A DNA stretch of 64,000 nucleotides from positions 35,680,538 through 35,744,537 of the forward strand of contig CAIIXF020000007.1 in the NCBI GenBank assembly GCA_903813345.2, read 5' to 3'. Source of the stretch: Owenia fusiformis (taxonomy: Eukaryota > Annelida > Polychaeta > Sabellida > Oweniidae). Positions within the stretch are counted from its first letter, which is position 1; each line of letters opens with the position of its first letter. Below the pieces are notes generated by a model. That model ran no database searches. It was not told where the DNA came from and was given only the letters and a program-made list of their open reading frames with translations. Both the position numbers and the translations under genes were made by a program. Of this stretch, positions 62,801 to 63,957 are shown piece after piece.

Positions 62801-63957
62801 CCATCACCGTAAATACAATGTATCTTACGGTACACTGGCTTTCTGTTTCCTCAGTTGGTGGACAGTTCTCTGACGTAACCTTCCAAGTGTCGGCAAACTG
62901 AATGGCGGTTTCAACAATATCTGCCTGGGACTTAAAGTCATCGTCGCTGTTGTCGTTGTAAGAACCGCACAAACCCTCTGTTCTGTATTTCATGCTTGAG
63001 TGAACTTCAATCATTAACCTCATCCCTGCGAATAGTTACATAATAATCTATAGTTAATTATATATATTTGATTAAAGAACTGATTCTTGTTGAAAAGTAT
63101 GAACGATTTGGAAATATTAGTTCACTGCTCGTATGCATTTTAGCCGCCTCCGAAAATTATATAAAGTGGGACAAAACCAGAATATTGTTGAACGATCAAA
63201 AGTGGAGTTTACTATCATAGAAAGTGTAAGAACTTTTTTAATTCTAAAAACAGAATATAAACTCAGGTATTAAGTATATTATAAACTAGAAATTTTGTGA
63301 TGAAAGAAATTATGTGTTAAATATGTTATGATAAAAATTTAAAAAAAATATTTTTAACTAGAAATTGTATGATAAGACACGTTTTGTTTGAATGATAAAA
63401 ACAAAAATAAAAAATATTTTTAACTAGAAATTGTATGATAAGACACGTTTTGTTTGAATTGGTTCATTTGTGATGTGATGTAGACACAAGACTAATTAGT
63501 TAATTGATCAAAACTTTACATAATCCTCAAATGTGAGGTCCTGAAATTCCCCTTTTAGGCTTACCCTCGTCCCAATAAAGGGTAAACTCGAGTGTCTTGA
63601 GGGTAATCCACAATCCCATCTGAGAAATGGTTACATTAGAGCCACCCTCGGTCCAAGTTCCACTTGACAAATCCACGGTTTCAGAAGGACCGCTTACTGA
63701 TTCGGATTCCTCAAAAATCGTCGATGTAAATCGAACGCCCTGTCCTCTGATCATATGGACTTTCCTTCCGTTTGTTAAAGTCGCGGTAACGGATTTGGTA
63801 CAACTGACCCCTGCGGACCCACAAGCAACGTTCTCGACATCCACTTGTATGTCGGATTCCTTGATACGGAACGCCGTATATTGACAAGTGCCTTGGAACG
63901 CGTATCTTGTACCATCAAAAGTCTGGTAATGAGGATCACCAGAAATGATGCACACCG
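1..63957 (-). CDS. Giant secreted modular mucin-like glycoprotein (VWD-C8-TIL / LDLa / discoidin-like / PTS), partial at both ends
   Basis: Gene model built by reading the minus strand through 68 exons whose GT-AG borders and phases all agree (summed length about 23.47 kb, about 7,820 residues). Domain order is VWD, C8, TIL, VWC-like, four LDLa, Thr-rich linkers, twelve discoidin-like modules with short linkers, two LDLa, then six discoidin-like modules alternating with long TTTGPV-type mucin exons. From family knowledge, VWD-C8-TIL with LDLa and F5/8C domains occurs in SCO-spondin, and VWD with F5/8C in hemocytin/hemolectin; long Thr/Pro repeats are sites of dense O-glycosylation. Inference: a large extracellular, heavily glycosylated, probably multimerising or adhesive protein of mucus, matrix or clotting. 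The signal peptide, start, stop, promoter and poly(A) site lie outside. The single-gene model is inferred from phase compatibility and order; a split into two adjacent genes cannot be excluded without transcripts. Confidence 0.85.
680..2091 (-). CDS. Discoidin-like module 18 (exons 2091-1781 and 821-680)
   Basis: Exon A (311 bp, phase 1 to 0) begins [18 protein letters not shown] and includes [20 protein letters not shown]. Exon B (142 bp, phase 0 to 1) begins [18 protein letters not shown] and ends [11 protein letters not shown]. The start [13 protein letters not shown] is close to the F5/8C consensus. The exon A acceptor (CAG at 2092-2094) fits phase 1 and the Cys position. Confidence 0.8.
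822..1780. other. Intron of module 18
   Basis: The phase-0 intron between the two exons of module 18. Apart from the AT-rich inverted repeat nothing stands out. The intron 2092-2855 upstream in the gene is also plain. Confidence 0.6.
1434..1513. repeat. AT-rich inverted repeat
   Basis: Arms built on tagcctaattaa and ttaattaggcta around a loop of about 28 bp, in the intron 1780-822. Left arm holds an extra gctaatta. Possible decayed MITE or simple palindrome. Confidence 0.5.
2856..4904 (-). CDS. Mucin exon 6 (about 113 hexapeptide units)
   Basis: A 2,049-bp exon, phase 1 to 1. It begins [20 protein letters not shown] and ends [13 protein letters not shown] plus one base at a consensus GTAAGT donor. 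Synonymous use of gtc/ccc in the + strand units (cccgttgtcgtt) sets it apart from the other arrays, so it has homogenised on its own. The open frame that continues past 2856 and upstream past 4904 is intron. Confidence 0.87.
4905..6039. other. Intron without recognisable features
   Basis: Part of the 3.6-kb intron 8483-4905, AT-rich. I see no exon, no repeat and no RNA gene. The other part, 7125-8483, is likewise plain apart from the MITE and minisatellite annotated separately. Confidence 0.6.
6040..6775. repeat. 51-bp minisatellite, about 14 copies
   Basis: Unit resembles agttcagttgataagtgatt followed by gagcattgcacatgttgtat and actggcatatc. Copies differ by a few bases. Because 51 is a multiple of three, the minus strand reads as a 17-residue repeat ([17 protein letters not shown]); it is intronic and has no splice or start context for translation, so I treat it as noncoding. 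Confidence 0.88.
6803..7122. mobile_element. 320-bp MITE with about 45-bp inverted ends
   Basis: Left end CCTCCCCTCCAAAAGTTTGG and the right end are inverted copies over about 45 bp with few mismatches (both include AGCTCCCTCATTGA). TA flanks both sides (6801-6802, 7123-7124). No open frame. It directly follows the 51-bp minisatellite. Confidence 0.82.
8484..9399 (-). CDS. Discoidin-like module 17 (exons 9399-9077 and 8616-8484)
   Basis: Exon A (323 bp, phase 1 to 0) begins [20 protein letters not shown] and has [18 protein letters not shown] and [18 protein letters not shown]. Exon B (133 bp, phase 0 to 1) begins [18 protein letters not shown] and ends [10 protein letters not shown]. The IFGC end again resembles F5/8C. 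It is divergent from modules 13 to 16 and thus an older member. Confidence 0.82.
9788..12028 (-). CDS. Mucin exon 5 (about 124 hexapeptide units, longest array)
   Basis: A 2,241-bp exon, phase 1 to 1. Lead [20 protein letters not shown] replaces the RKEHTQ form. Units are [19 protein letters not shown] Lys-bearing unit ([11 protein letters not shown]) recurs at + positions 10279, 10513, 10999, 11215, 11431 and 11791, with an Asn version at 10747, showing higher-order repeats of 12 to 20 units. The 3' end PSSTTTILT before a GTGAGT donor is unlike the other mucin exons. Confidence 0.86.
12290..13140. repeat. Degenerate about 145-bp intronic repeats
   Basis: A sequence like caaaatggtc/gctgccatgtaatt recurs near 12311, 12464, 12611, 12750, 12898 and 12988, each followed by a variable stretch ending in gaaaatttt. 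Related pieces occur in the homologous introns near 17300, 22690-22860 and 27800-27970. It looks like an old tandem array. The rest of the intron 12029-13722 shows nothing else. Confidence 0.55.
13723..14436 (-). CDS. Discoidin-like module 16 (exons 14436-14147 and 13870-13723)
   Basis: Exon A is 290 bp (one codon shorter than in modules 13 to 15), begins [18 protein letters not shown] and has [15 protein letters not shown]. Exon B is 148 bp and ends IKACFE. Phases 1-0 and 0-1. Its 5' intron (14437-15328) holds the mariner remnant. Confidence 0.82.
14734..15280 (+). mobile_element. Mariner-like element remnant (547 bp)
   Basis: Inverted ends CAGGGTGGTCAGAAAATGGAA and TTCCATTTTTTGACCCCCCTG with TA on both sides (14732-14733, 15281-15282) match the look of mariner termini. 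The inside keeps only the tail of a transposase and is far shorter than the 1.3 kb of a full element, so it is an internally deleted copy. It lies in the intron between mucin exon 4 and module 16. Confidence 0.85.
14959..15093 (+). pseudogene. Transposase C-terminal fragment (Tc1/mariner type)
   Basis: Reads [12 protein letters not shown], then [20 protein letters not shown] and MRVIDNCAG followed by a TAA stop. This is the usual end of mariner-type transposases (WGY-x-K-x-x-VY, DLK..I...I, R-V-x-x-N). The catalytic DDE region is absent. It is in the same orientation as the element. Confidence 0.8.
15329..17200 (-). CDS. Mucin exon 4 (about 104 hexapeptide units)
   Basis: A 1,872-bp exon, phase 1 to 1. 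Lead [20 protein letters not shown], then [15 protein letters not shown] units. It has more GPQ (Gln) and EVTT (ggtgaagtt-type and cttctcc) variants than the others. Ends PQTTTAPG at a GTAACC donor. One unit near 15425 is shortened by a whole codon set but the frame is kept. Confidence 0.86.
17801..19115. mobile_element. Element with ATGTCCCCACC ends and 161-bp internal tandem repeats
   Basis: Begins ATGTCCCCACCACATAGTG and ends GGTGGGGACAT, an 11-bp inverted end. A GTCC/GTCT tetranucleotide run lies at about 17848-17900. From about 18120 a unit of about 161 bp recurs (gccattttggattttccgtc at about 18371, 18532, 18693, 18855 and 19017), with aattttcagggatgatt in each. No protein. The structure looks like a non-autonomous DNA element with internal minisatellite; family not identified. 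Confidence 0.72.
19291..20051 (-). CDS. Discoidin-like module 15 (exons 20051-19759 and 19438-19291)
   Basis: 293 and 148 bp exons. Begins [18 protein letters not shown]; contains [18 protein letters not shown] where modules 13 and 14 have ENPPxVENL. Exon B begins [18 protein letters not shown] and ends IKACFEE. Donor of B is GTGGGT, unlike GTAGGA in modules 13 and 14. It is an older copy and preserves an empty site for the 91-bp palindromic element. Confidence 0.82.
20362..22389 (-). CDS. Mucin exon 3 (about 112 hexapeptide units)
   Basis: A 2,028-bp exon, phase 1 to 1, with the [20 protein letters not shown] lead. Units include GPS (from ccactt), GQG and EQ variants, giving occasional Ser and Gln. 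It ends PQTTTAPG minus the last two bases before GTAAAC. Its 5' portion matches mucin exon 2 closely and the 3' portion does not, which locates one edge of the recent duplication inside the array. Confidence 0.86.
22390..23462. other. Intron between module 14 and mucin exon 3
   Basis: Homologous to 27503-28575 and partly to 17201-17800: all share aagatggccgcca followed by a stretch with cactagaactttgtatcc. No exon found. The shared sequence shows that the module-mucin pair was duplicated together with its introns. Confidence 0.65.
23463..24330 (-). CDS. Discoidin-like module 14 (exons 24330-24038 and 23610-23463)
   Basis: 293 and 148 bp exons, phases 1-0 and 0-1. Differs from module 13 at a handful of residues ([17 protein letters not shown] versus [25 protein letters not shown] versus [15 protein letters not shown] versus IEELYIK). 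It is part of the 5.1-kb tandem duplication. Confidence 0.82.
23846..23936. mobile_element. 91-bp palindromic mini-element, copy 1
   Basis: Ends CATCCTCCGAAC and GTTCGGAGGATG are perfect inverted repeats. The 9-bp direct repeat AGAGATTGA flanks it (23837-23845, 23937-23945). The older paralogous intron has a single AGAGATTGA at 19652-19660 and no insert, proving insertion. A 9-bp duplication fits Mutator-like or Merlin-type transposition. Confidence 0.85.
24889..25137 (-). other. Open frame of 82 codons in an intron, unknown
   Basis: Starts [20 protein letters not shown] and ends with a stop after NVDVLIT. A copy lies at 30025-30273 because of the 5.1-kb duplication. The two differ at V/E, G/A, N/H and V/A positions, all replacements, which is not what purifying selection leaves. 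No family recognised; likely a decayed insert. The rest of the intron 25888-24331 shows nothing clear. Confidence 0.3.
25889..27502 (-). CDS. Mucin exon 2 (about 90 hexapeptide units)
   Basis: A 1,614-bp exon, phase 1 to 1. Lead [20 protein letters not shown] is followed by [12 protein letters not shown]-type units and ends at the same QSTTATG as mucin exon 1. Frame is kept throughout: every length change is a multiple of 18 or 3 bp. The GCGCCCTGG acceptor region is shared with mucin exons 3 and 4, marking homologous exons. Confidence 0.86.
28576..29444 (-). CDS. Discoidin-like module 13 (exons 29444-29152 and 28723-28576)
   Basis: Exon A (293 bp, phase 1 to 0) begins [18 protein letters not shown] and has sequons NES and NFT. 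Exon B (148 bp, phase 0 to 1) begins [18 protein letters not shown] and ends [12 protein letters not shown]. The C-x4-GM start and terminal Cys are as in the other modules. It belongs to the subgroup of modules 13 to 16 that alternate with mucin exons, and is almost identical to module 14 (5.11 kb away). Confidence 0.82.
28960..29050. mobile_element. 91-bp palindromic mini-element, copy 2
   Basis: Same element and same flanking AGAGATTGA repeats (28951-28959, 29051-29059) at the same intron position. It was carried along by the 5.1-kb duplication rather than inserted twice. Confidence 0.85.
30025..30273 (-). other. Duplicate of the 82-codon intronic frame, unknown
   Basis: Paralogue of 24889-25137 with four replacements. 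It has no obvious splice signals that would join it in phase to the mucin gene. The rest of the intron 31016-29445 holds only sequence shared with 25888-24331 and the 91-bp element further down. Confidence 0.3.
31017..32135 (-). CDS. Mucin exon 1 (PTS hexapeptide array, about 62 units)
   Basis: One 1,119-bp exon, phase 1 to 1. It starts [19 protein letters not shown] and consists of 18-bp units translating to TTT-(G/A)-P-(V/G/Q), with occasional GPQ and EVTT-like variants. It ends QSTTATG before a GTAAAT donor. Unlike the other mucin exons it lacks the [10 protein letters not shown] lead, so its 5' part was replaced or truncated. Its 3' half is a near copy of the 3' half of mucin exon 2. More than half of residues are Thr, predicting dense O-glycosylation and an extended shape. 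Confidence 0.85.
32500..33873. mobile_element. 1,374-bp non-autonomous TIR element, copy A
   Basis: Bounded by inverted repeats GAGAGGTTAAGCTACACGT and ACGTGTAGCTTAACCTCTC and flanked on both sides by TA (32498-32499 and 33874-33875). No open frame longer than 60 codons is seen inside, so it cannot move by itself. It contains a tRNA-like stretch and, near its right end, two direct repeats that share a CTGACGTCA motif and a GCGCGCGCAT motif. It sits in the intron 34475-32136. The flanks also hold weaker look-alikes of its ends (cacgttcacgtttaag; acgcgtagctcaacct), suggesting insertion into an older relative. TA duplication suggests the Tc1/mariner group or a similar one, but the family is not identified. 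Confidence 0.88.
32659..32728 (+). other. tRNA-like sequence inside TIR element copy A
   Basis: Contains a good Pol III A box (TGGTGTAATGGAT) and B box (GGTTCGAATCT) at tRNA spacing, a D-arm (GTG...CAC) and a CGGA/TCCG hairpin in the anticodon position. The anticodon loop is one base short and the acceptor and T stems do not pair, so it is a tRNA pseudogene or SINE-like Pol III promoter rather than a working tRNA. It resembles Gln-type tRNAs in the D-arm. Confidence 0.6.
33876..34475. other. Rest of the intron flanking TIR element A
   Basis: No exon or clear repeat in these 600 bases. Short frames on both strands are unsupported. The opposite flank 32136-32497 is also plain apart from a weak similarity to the element's end. 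Confidence 0.55.
34476..34547 (-). CDS. Thr/Pro linker before the mucin arrays
   Basis: A 72-bp exon, phase 1 to 1, encoding [20 protein letters not shown] plus PTT. It resembles the 69-bp linkers after modules 8 and 9, so it probably descends from the same exon. Acceptor CAG, donor GTAAGT. Confidence 0.75.
34795..35300. repeat. About 44-bp minisatellite, about 11 copies
   Basis: Unit ttgtgttctacttttctagg then gttcccaacaacatccatat. Present in the intron between LDLa repeat 6 and the Thr/Pro linker. Unit length varies by one to three bases, so no reading frame is kept. Confidence 0.85.
35334..35465 (-). CDS. LDLa repeat 6
   Basis: A 132-bp exon, phase 1 to 1. It reads [20 protein letters not shown], then [20 protein letters not shown] and YMC. 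Six cysteines with CDGxxNCDxGxDE fit an LDLa repeat with an insertion before the third Cys. Its 3' intron holds an 11-copy minisatellite. Confidence 0.82.
35744..35950 (-). CDS. STTTPG linker fused to LDLa repeat 5
   Basis: A 207-bp exon, phase 1 to 1. Its first third encodes three 30-bp repeats of the [14 protein letters not shown] type. The rest is an LDLa repeat: [20 protein letters not shown], then [18 protein letters not shown]. The six Cys and the EDEKNC end are present, though the middle is less canonical (TSCFNAED). A mucin-like stalk and LDLa within one exon differ from the one-domain-per-exon LDLa repeats upstream. Confidence 0.83.
36289..36351 (-). CDS. Thr-rich linker after module 12
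   Basis: A 63-bp exon, phase 1 to 1, encoding [20 protein letters not shown]. Acceptor TAG, donor GTAAAA. It leads into the second LDLa group. Confidence 0.75.
   Translation of the reverse strand, partial: CLQRRPRPQLLHQQQCLQQH
36763..37532 (-). CDS. Discoidin-like module 12 with Ser/Thr lead (exons 37532-37111 and 36892-36763)
   Basis: Exon A (422 bp, phase 1 to 0) starts with about 38 Ser/Thr/Pro-rich residues ([18 protein letters not shown]) and then [18 protein letters not shown] and [14 protein letters not shown]. Exon B (130 bp, phase 0 to 1) ends [16 protein letters not shown]. The start (C-x4-GMEN..I) and end (LEIFGC) are the clearest matches in the window to F5/8C domains, whose typical ends are C-x4-GME and E-x-YGC. 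This module is therefore the best anchor for the family assignment. Confidence 0.85.
37928..38543 (-). CDS. Discoidin-like module 11 (exons 38543-38242 and 38078-37928)
   Basis: Exon A (302 bp, phase 1 to 0) begins [19 protein letters not shown] and contains [20 protein letters not shown]. Exon B (151 bp, phase 0 to 1) reads [18 protein letters not shown] and ends [12 protein letters not shown]. Donors are GTGAGT and GTGAAT. It is a divergent single-copy relative of the modules on either side. Confidence 0.8.
39075..39781 (-). CDS. Discoidin-like module 10 (exons 39781-39417 and 39264-39075)
   Basis: 365 and 190 bp exons, phases 1-0 and 0-1. It differs from module 9 in few residues (for example DKNEFVDNV and STNPNELKI in exon A). 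It joins module 11 directly with no separate linker exon; the Thr-rich tail of its B exon serves as spacer. Confidence 0.82.
39982..40050 (-). CDS. 69-bp Thr/Pro linker after module 9 (variant)
   Basis: Phase 1 to 1, same variant peptide as 41923-41855. Acceptor CAG at 40051-40053. The intron upstream holds the inverted-repeat element at 40111-40504. Confidence 0.78.
40111..40504. mobile_element. Inverted-repeat element of about 394 bp with internal duplication
   Basis: Ends share about 25 bp in inverted orientation (GATTCTCGGTTTGGAGAAC and its complement). The inside is a tandem pair with a period of about 186 bp (cattatccctgcttcggac and cgttatccctgcttcagac). The paralogous intron at 41950-42000 lacks it and continues in ggaaaacg, so it inserted after modules 8 and 9 separated. 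Confidence 0.78.
40791..40837 (-). pseudogene. Fragment of a discoidin-like exon A in an intron
   Basis: The 47 bases match the middle of exon A of modules 9 and 10 (for example 39507-39554: cgttttaagctttgaag, then ttttcaactcatttgg and gtcgatg) with few changes. It is too short and lacks both splice sites. Probably left by unequal exchange or a partial copy. Confidence 0.6.
40988..41652 (-). CDS. Discoidin-like module 9 (exons 41652-41288 and 41177-40988)
   Basis: Exon A is 365 bp and very like modules 3 to 8 ([18 protein letters not shown]). Exon B is 190 bp, two codons shorter, and reads [18 protein letters not shown], then [12 protein letters not shown] and [15 protein letters not shown]. 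Phases are 1-0 and 0-1. Modules 9 and 10 form an older subgroup of the same family. Confidence 0.82.
41855..41923 (-). CDS. 69-bp Thr/Pro linker after module 8 (variant)
   Basis: Phase 1 to 1, encoding [20 protein letters not shown] plus ST. Donor GTTAGT. It differs from the five linkers upstream and matches the one at 40050-39982. Confidence 0.78.
42882..43611 (-). CDS. Discoidin-like module 8 (exons 43611-43247 and 43077-42882), unit copy 6
   Basis: 365 and 196 bp exons, same phases. It shares [10 protein letters not shown] with module 3, so the first and last copies of the array resemble each other at this site. It marks the end of the near-identical array: the next linker and modules 9 and 10 are clearly more diverged. 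Confidence 0.82.
43790..43858 (-). CDS. 69-bp Thr/Pro linker after module 7
   Basis: Phase 1 to 1, same peptide as the linkers after modules 3 to 6. It lies farther from its module than the others because of the 606-bp insertion. Confidence 0.78.
43924..44529. mobile_element. 606-bp MITE-like element in one repeat unit only
   Basis: Ends are inverted repeats of about 30 bp (GGGTCATTAACAGAACTTTC and its complement at 44529). The inside is rich in further copies of acgaattcgt and aactttcg motifs. The five sister introns read straight through (ttaaactggtaaac), giving a clear empty site; tgg is present at both junctions here. No coding potential. Confidence 0.85.
44901..45773 (-). CDS. Discoidin-like module 7 (exons 45773-45409 and 45096-44901), unit copy 5
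   Basis: 365 and 196 bp exons. Distinguishing residues are [10 protein letters not shown] (shared with module 4) and [10 protein letters not shown] (Gln where the others have Lys). The intron between its exons carries a 140-bp MITE (45114-45253) and the intron before the next linker carries a 606-bp element (43924-44529). Neither is in the sister units. Confidence 0.82.
45114..45253. mobile_element. 140-bp Harbinger-like MITE
   Basis: Inverted ends TGCCTTGGTCAC and GTGACAtTTGC-side complement (tgtcaccaaggca), with TTA on the left and TAA on the right. Sister introns show an uninterrupted ccagTAAccc, so this is an insertion with a 3-bp TWA target, as used by PIF/Harbinger elements. The centre is itself palindromic (ttgttcaa...ttgaacaa), so the whole element can fold into one hairpin. 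Confidence 0.82.
45952..46020 (-). CDS. 69-bp Thr/Pro linker after module 6
   Basis: Phase 1 to 1, same peptide and splice signals as the other 69-bp linkers. Confidence 0.78.
46449..47178 (-). CDS. Discoidin-like module 6 (exons 47178-46814 and 46644-46449), unit copy 4
   Basis: 365 and 196 bp exons, phases 1-0 and 0-1. Coding sequence matches modules 5 and 7 almost throughout, including the NVSV, NVST and NGTV sequons and the [10 protein letters not shown] end. Its flanking introns align base by base with those of modules 4 and 5, which shows whole-unit (about 1.41 kb) duplication rather than exon-only copying. Confidence 0.82.
47357..47425 (-). CDS. 69-bp Thr/Pro linker after module 5
   Basis: Phase 1 to 1, same peptide as the other 69-bp linkers; CAG acceptor and GTATGA donor. 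Confidence 0.78.
47858..48586 (-). CDS. Discoidin-like module 5 (exons 48586-48222 and 48053-47858), unit copy 3
   Basis: 365 and 196 bp, same phases as its neighbours. The coding sequence is near-identical to the other copies ([27 protein letters not shown]). The intron between its two exons differs from its siblings by small changes that bring a stop in the read-through frame. Confidence 0.82.
48764..48832 (-). CDS. 69-bp Thr/Pro linker after module 4
   Basis: Phase 1 to 1, same peptide as the linker after module 3 ([16 protein letters not shown]...). Acceptor CAG at 48833-48835, donor GTATGA. Confidence 0.78.
49265..49994 (-). CDS. Discoidin-like module 4 (exons 49994-49630 and 49460-49265), unit copy 2
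   Basis: Same exon sizes (365 and 196 bp) and phases as module 3, near-identical sequence. Distinguishing residues: TVTQC before the GM start, and [10 protein letters not shown] where most copies have [10 protein letters not shown]. Exon B ends in STTSK instead of STTPK. It is followed by linker 48832-48764. Confidence 0.82.
50173..50241 (-). CDS. 69-bp Thr/Pro linker after module 3
   Basis: Phase 1 to 1 exon encoding [20 protein letters not shown] plus ST. Acceptor CAG, donor GTATGA. The same linker recurs six more times at 48832-48764, 47425-47357, 46020-45952, 43858-43790, 41923-41855 and 40050-39982. The last two have [10 protein letters not shown] in the middle instead of [10 protein letters not shown]. 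Confidence 0.8.
50674..51403 (-). CDS. Discoidin-like module 3 (exons 51403-51039 and 50869-50674), repeat unit copy 1 of 6
   Basis: Exon A (365 bp, phase 1 to 0) has a Thr-rich lead [19 protein letters not shown] followed by [18 protein letters not shown] and N-glycosylation sequons NVSV, NVST and NGTV. Exon B (196 bp, phase 0 to 1) reads [18 protein letters not shown], then [12 protein letters not shown] and a Thr-rich tail [16 protein letters not shown]. This is the Cys-x4-Gly-Met to terminal Cys discoidin-like pattern. It is the 5'-most of six copies; its A exon carries GSTV instead of GTTV and EQC instead of AQC. Sequence beyond the donor that stays open ([10 protein letters not shown]) is intron. 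Confidence 0.82.
51404..52330. other. Intron before module 3
   Basis: About 0.9 kb, AT-rich, with no feature that I recognise. The same holds for 53844-54449, 54603-55495, 55635-56214 and 58042-58836. Confidence 0.55.
52331..52393 (-). CDS. Short Thr/Pro linker
   Basis: A 63-bp exon, phase 1 to 1, encoding [20 protein letters not shown]. Acceptor TAG, donor GTTAGT. It is the unexpanded paralogue of the linker at 54602-54450 and connects module 2 to the six near-identical modules that follow. Confidence 0.75.
52542..53275 (-). CDS. Discoidin-like module 2 (exons 53275-52971 and 52680-52542)
   Basis: Exon sizes, 305 and 139 bp, and phases are identical to module 1. It begins [18 protein letters not shown] and ends LDVVACFKS, with only a few residue differences. 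The frame between them holds [17 protein letters not shown]. The surrounding intron lost or never had the extra sequence found near module 1 (55635-56214 is longer than 52681-52970), so the two copies have had time to diverge in their introns. Confidence 0.8.
53526..53640. repeat. Foldback: 41-bp arms around a 31-bp loop
   Basis: Left arm 53526-53566 and right arm 53598-53640 are inverted copies (tacacaacctttattt, gaaaacacagaacgttt) with three or so mismatches. Could be a small foldback element. No coding content. Confidence 0.75.
53718..53843. mobile_element. Second, truncated copy of the 140-bp MITE
   Basis: Preceded by TAA; starts TGCCTTGGTCACATTTGCTC and follows the copy at 45114-45253 through the central palindrome to ggatcggagcaaa, then diverges, so the last dozen bases are missing. 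Confidence 0.75.
54450..54602 (-). CDS. Thr-rich linker with PATT repeats
   Basis: A 153-bp exon, phase 1 to 1. It encodes [20 protein letters not shown] followed by further PATT(T/A) units of 15 bp. It corresponds to the shorter 63-bp linker at 52393-52331, from which it differs by expansion of the repeat. The + strand shows this as a run of gtt-gct-ggt-gc units. Confidence 0.8.
55496..56519 (-). CDS. Discoidin-like module 1 (exons 56519-56215 and 55634-55496)
   Basis: The first exon (305 bp, phase 1 to 0) begins [18 protein letters not shown] and has beta-strand-like segments such as [20 protein letters not shown] and VVVYTTDG. The second (139 bp, phase 0 to 1) ends [12 protein letters not shown]. 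The Cys-x4-Gly-Met start and terminal strand-Cys end match F5/8 type C domains, which bind carbohydrate or lipid on the extracellular side; the middle is diverged and lacks the usual Trp residues. So the fold call is inference and ligand binding is unknown. It is nearly identical to module 2, showing a tandem duplication. Confidence 0.8.
56666..58039. mobile_element. 1,374-bp non-autonomous TIR element, copy B (inverted relative to copy A)
   Basis: Same length as copy A, flanked by TA at 56664-56665 and 58040-58041, in reverse orientation. Every stretch I compared is identical to the reverse complement of copy A, so the transposition or copying is recent. It lies in the intron 58836-56520 between the Thr linker and module 1. 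Confidence 0.88.
57811..57880 (-). other. tRNA-like sequence inside TIR element copy B
   Basis: Identical counterpart of 32659-32728 on the other strand, with the same A box, B box and short anticodon loop. Confidence 0.6.
58837..59278 (-). CDS. Thr/Pro linker exons (27 bp and 189 bp)
   Basis: Micro-exon 59278-59252 encodes about nine residues (TTSAPTTT) between AAG acceptor and GTAATA donor. Exon 59025-58837 encodes 63 residues of [20 protein letters not shown] type, then repeated [10 protein letters not shown]. Both are phase 1 to 1. Such sequence is a typical O-glycosylated mucin-like spacer and links the LDLa group to the first discoidin-like module. The micro-exon is supported by frame and splice sites only; skipping it would also keep the frame. 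Confidence 0.75.
59586..59693 (-). CDS. LDLa repeat 4
   Basis: A 108-bp exon, phase 1 to 1 (acceptor TAG, donor GTAAGA). It reads [20 protein letters not shown], then [16 protein letters not shown]. The six-Cys pattern is kept with the acidic GDGEDE cluster. This is the last of the first LDLa group; Thr/Pro linkers follow. Confidence 0.9.
59934..60050 (-). CDS. LDLa repeat 3
   Basis: A 117-bp exon, phase 1 to 1 (acceptor TAG, donor GTAGGT). It reads [20 protein letters not shown], then [18 protein letters not shown]. It has six cysteines and the canonical CDGxxDCxDxSDExxC. One exon equals one domain, as with its neighbours. Confidence 0.9.
60288..60407 (-). CDS. LDLa repeat 2
   Basis: A 120-bp exon, phase 1 to 1. 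It encodes [20 protein letters not shown], then [18 protein letters not shown]. All six cysteines and the D-x-SDE calcium-binding signature of an LDL-receptor class A repeat are present. LDLa repeats are extracellular ligand-binding modules. The exon is exactly one domain with symmetric phase, so it can be shuffled. It is too short to appear as a long open frame. Confidence 0.9.
60901..61483 (-). CDS. TIL end / VWC-like exon and LDLa repeat 1
   Basis: Exon 61483-61387 (97 bp, phase 1 to 2) finishes TIL with [20 protein letters not shown] and ends TCMD plus a split Cys codon. Exon 61061-60901 (161 bp, phase 2 to 1) gives [10 protein letters not shown], a VWC-like tail as seen after TIL in SCO-spondin and mucins. 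It then encodes the first LDL-receptor class A repeat: [20 protein letters not shown], then [11 protein letters not shown], with the acidic calcium-binding residues in place. The intervening intron 61386-61062 shows nothing of note. Confidence 0.87.
61639..61791 (-). CDS. TIL (trypsin-inhibitor-like Cys-rich) exon
   Basis: A 153-bp exon, phase 1 to 1 (acceptor CAG, donor GTTAGT). It encodes [18 protein letters not shown], then [20 protein letters not shown], the TIL consensus of spaced cysteines with a GC-CPxG motif. It continues directly from C8 and runs on into the next exon through G-K-C-I. In von Willebrand factor-like proteins TIL closes each D assembly. The extra N-terminal stretch that can be read upstream of 61791 is intron. 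Confidence 0.9.
61976..61990 (+). repeat. Homopolymer of 15 C
   Basis: Runs ttga then 15 C then taattcc, within the intron 62079-61792. Length is likely unstable and may be a sequencing weak point. Confidence 0.85.
62080..62502 (-). CDS. C8 domain (exons 62502-62354 and 62222-62080)
   Basis: Exon 62502-62354 (149 bp, phase 0 to 2) encodes the first half of a C8 domain: a Cys after [21 protein letters not shown]. Exon 62222-62080 (143 bp, phase 2 to 1) supplies the second half with [24 protein letters not shown] and VRWRSQHMC, matching the C8 pattern of eight cysteines and the terminal WR...C. The acceptor of the second exon must be the one after CTTCAAG near 62223: the alternative CAG 16 bases upstream gives the wrong phase and runs into a stop codon. 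C8 always follows VWD in these families, so the placement supports the model. Confidence 0.9.
62829..63957 (-). CDS. VWD domain (exons 63957-63565 and 63025-62829)
   Basis: The first exon opens with [19 protein letters not shown], the classical start of a von Willebrand factor type D domain (GDPHY, then FDG and an aromatic-rich strand). The second exon carries the end of the domain, with [16 protein letters not shown] matching the CGxYN motif and the calcium-binding-like acidic stretch, followed by FADTWKV and a Cys pair. Exon 1 is 393 bp, phase 1 to 1 (acceptor after CAG at 63958-63960, donor GTAAGC); exon 2 is 197 bp, phase 1 to 0 (donor GTAAGA). In known proteins VWD domains mediate disulfide-linked assembly. 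The exons upstream of 63957 are outside the window, so it cannot be told whether this is the first or last D assembly. Residues 63564-63526 beyond the donor are intronic. Confidence 0.93.
63346..63459. repeat. Direct repeat of about 49 bp, 66 bp apart
   Basis: The string aaatatttttaactagaaat with the following ttgtatgataagacacg and ttttgtttgaat occurs at 63346-63393 and again at 63411-63459. It lies in the intron 63564-63026, in which I see nothing else. Confidence 0.8.
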
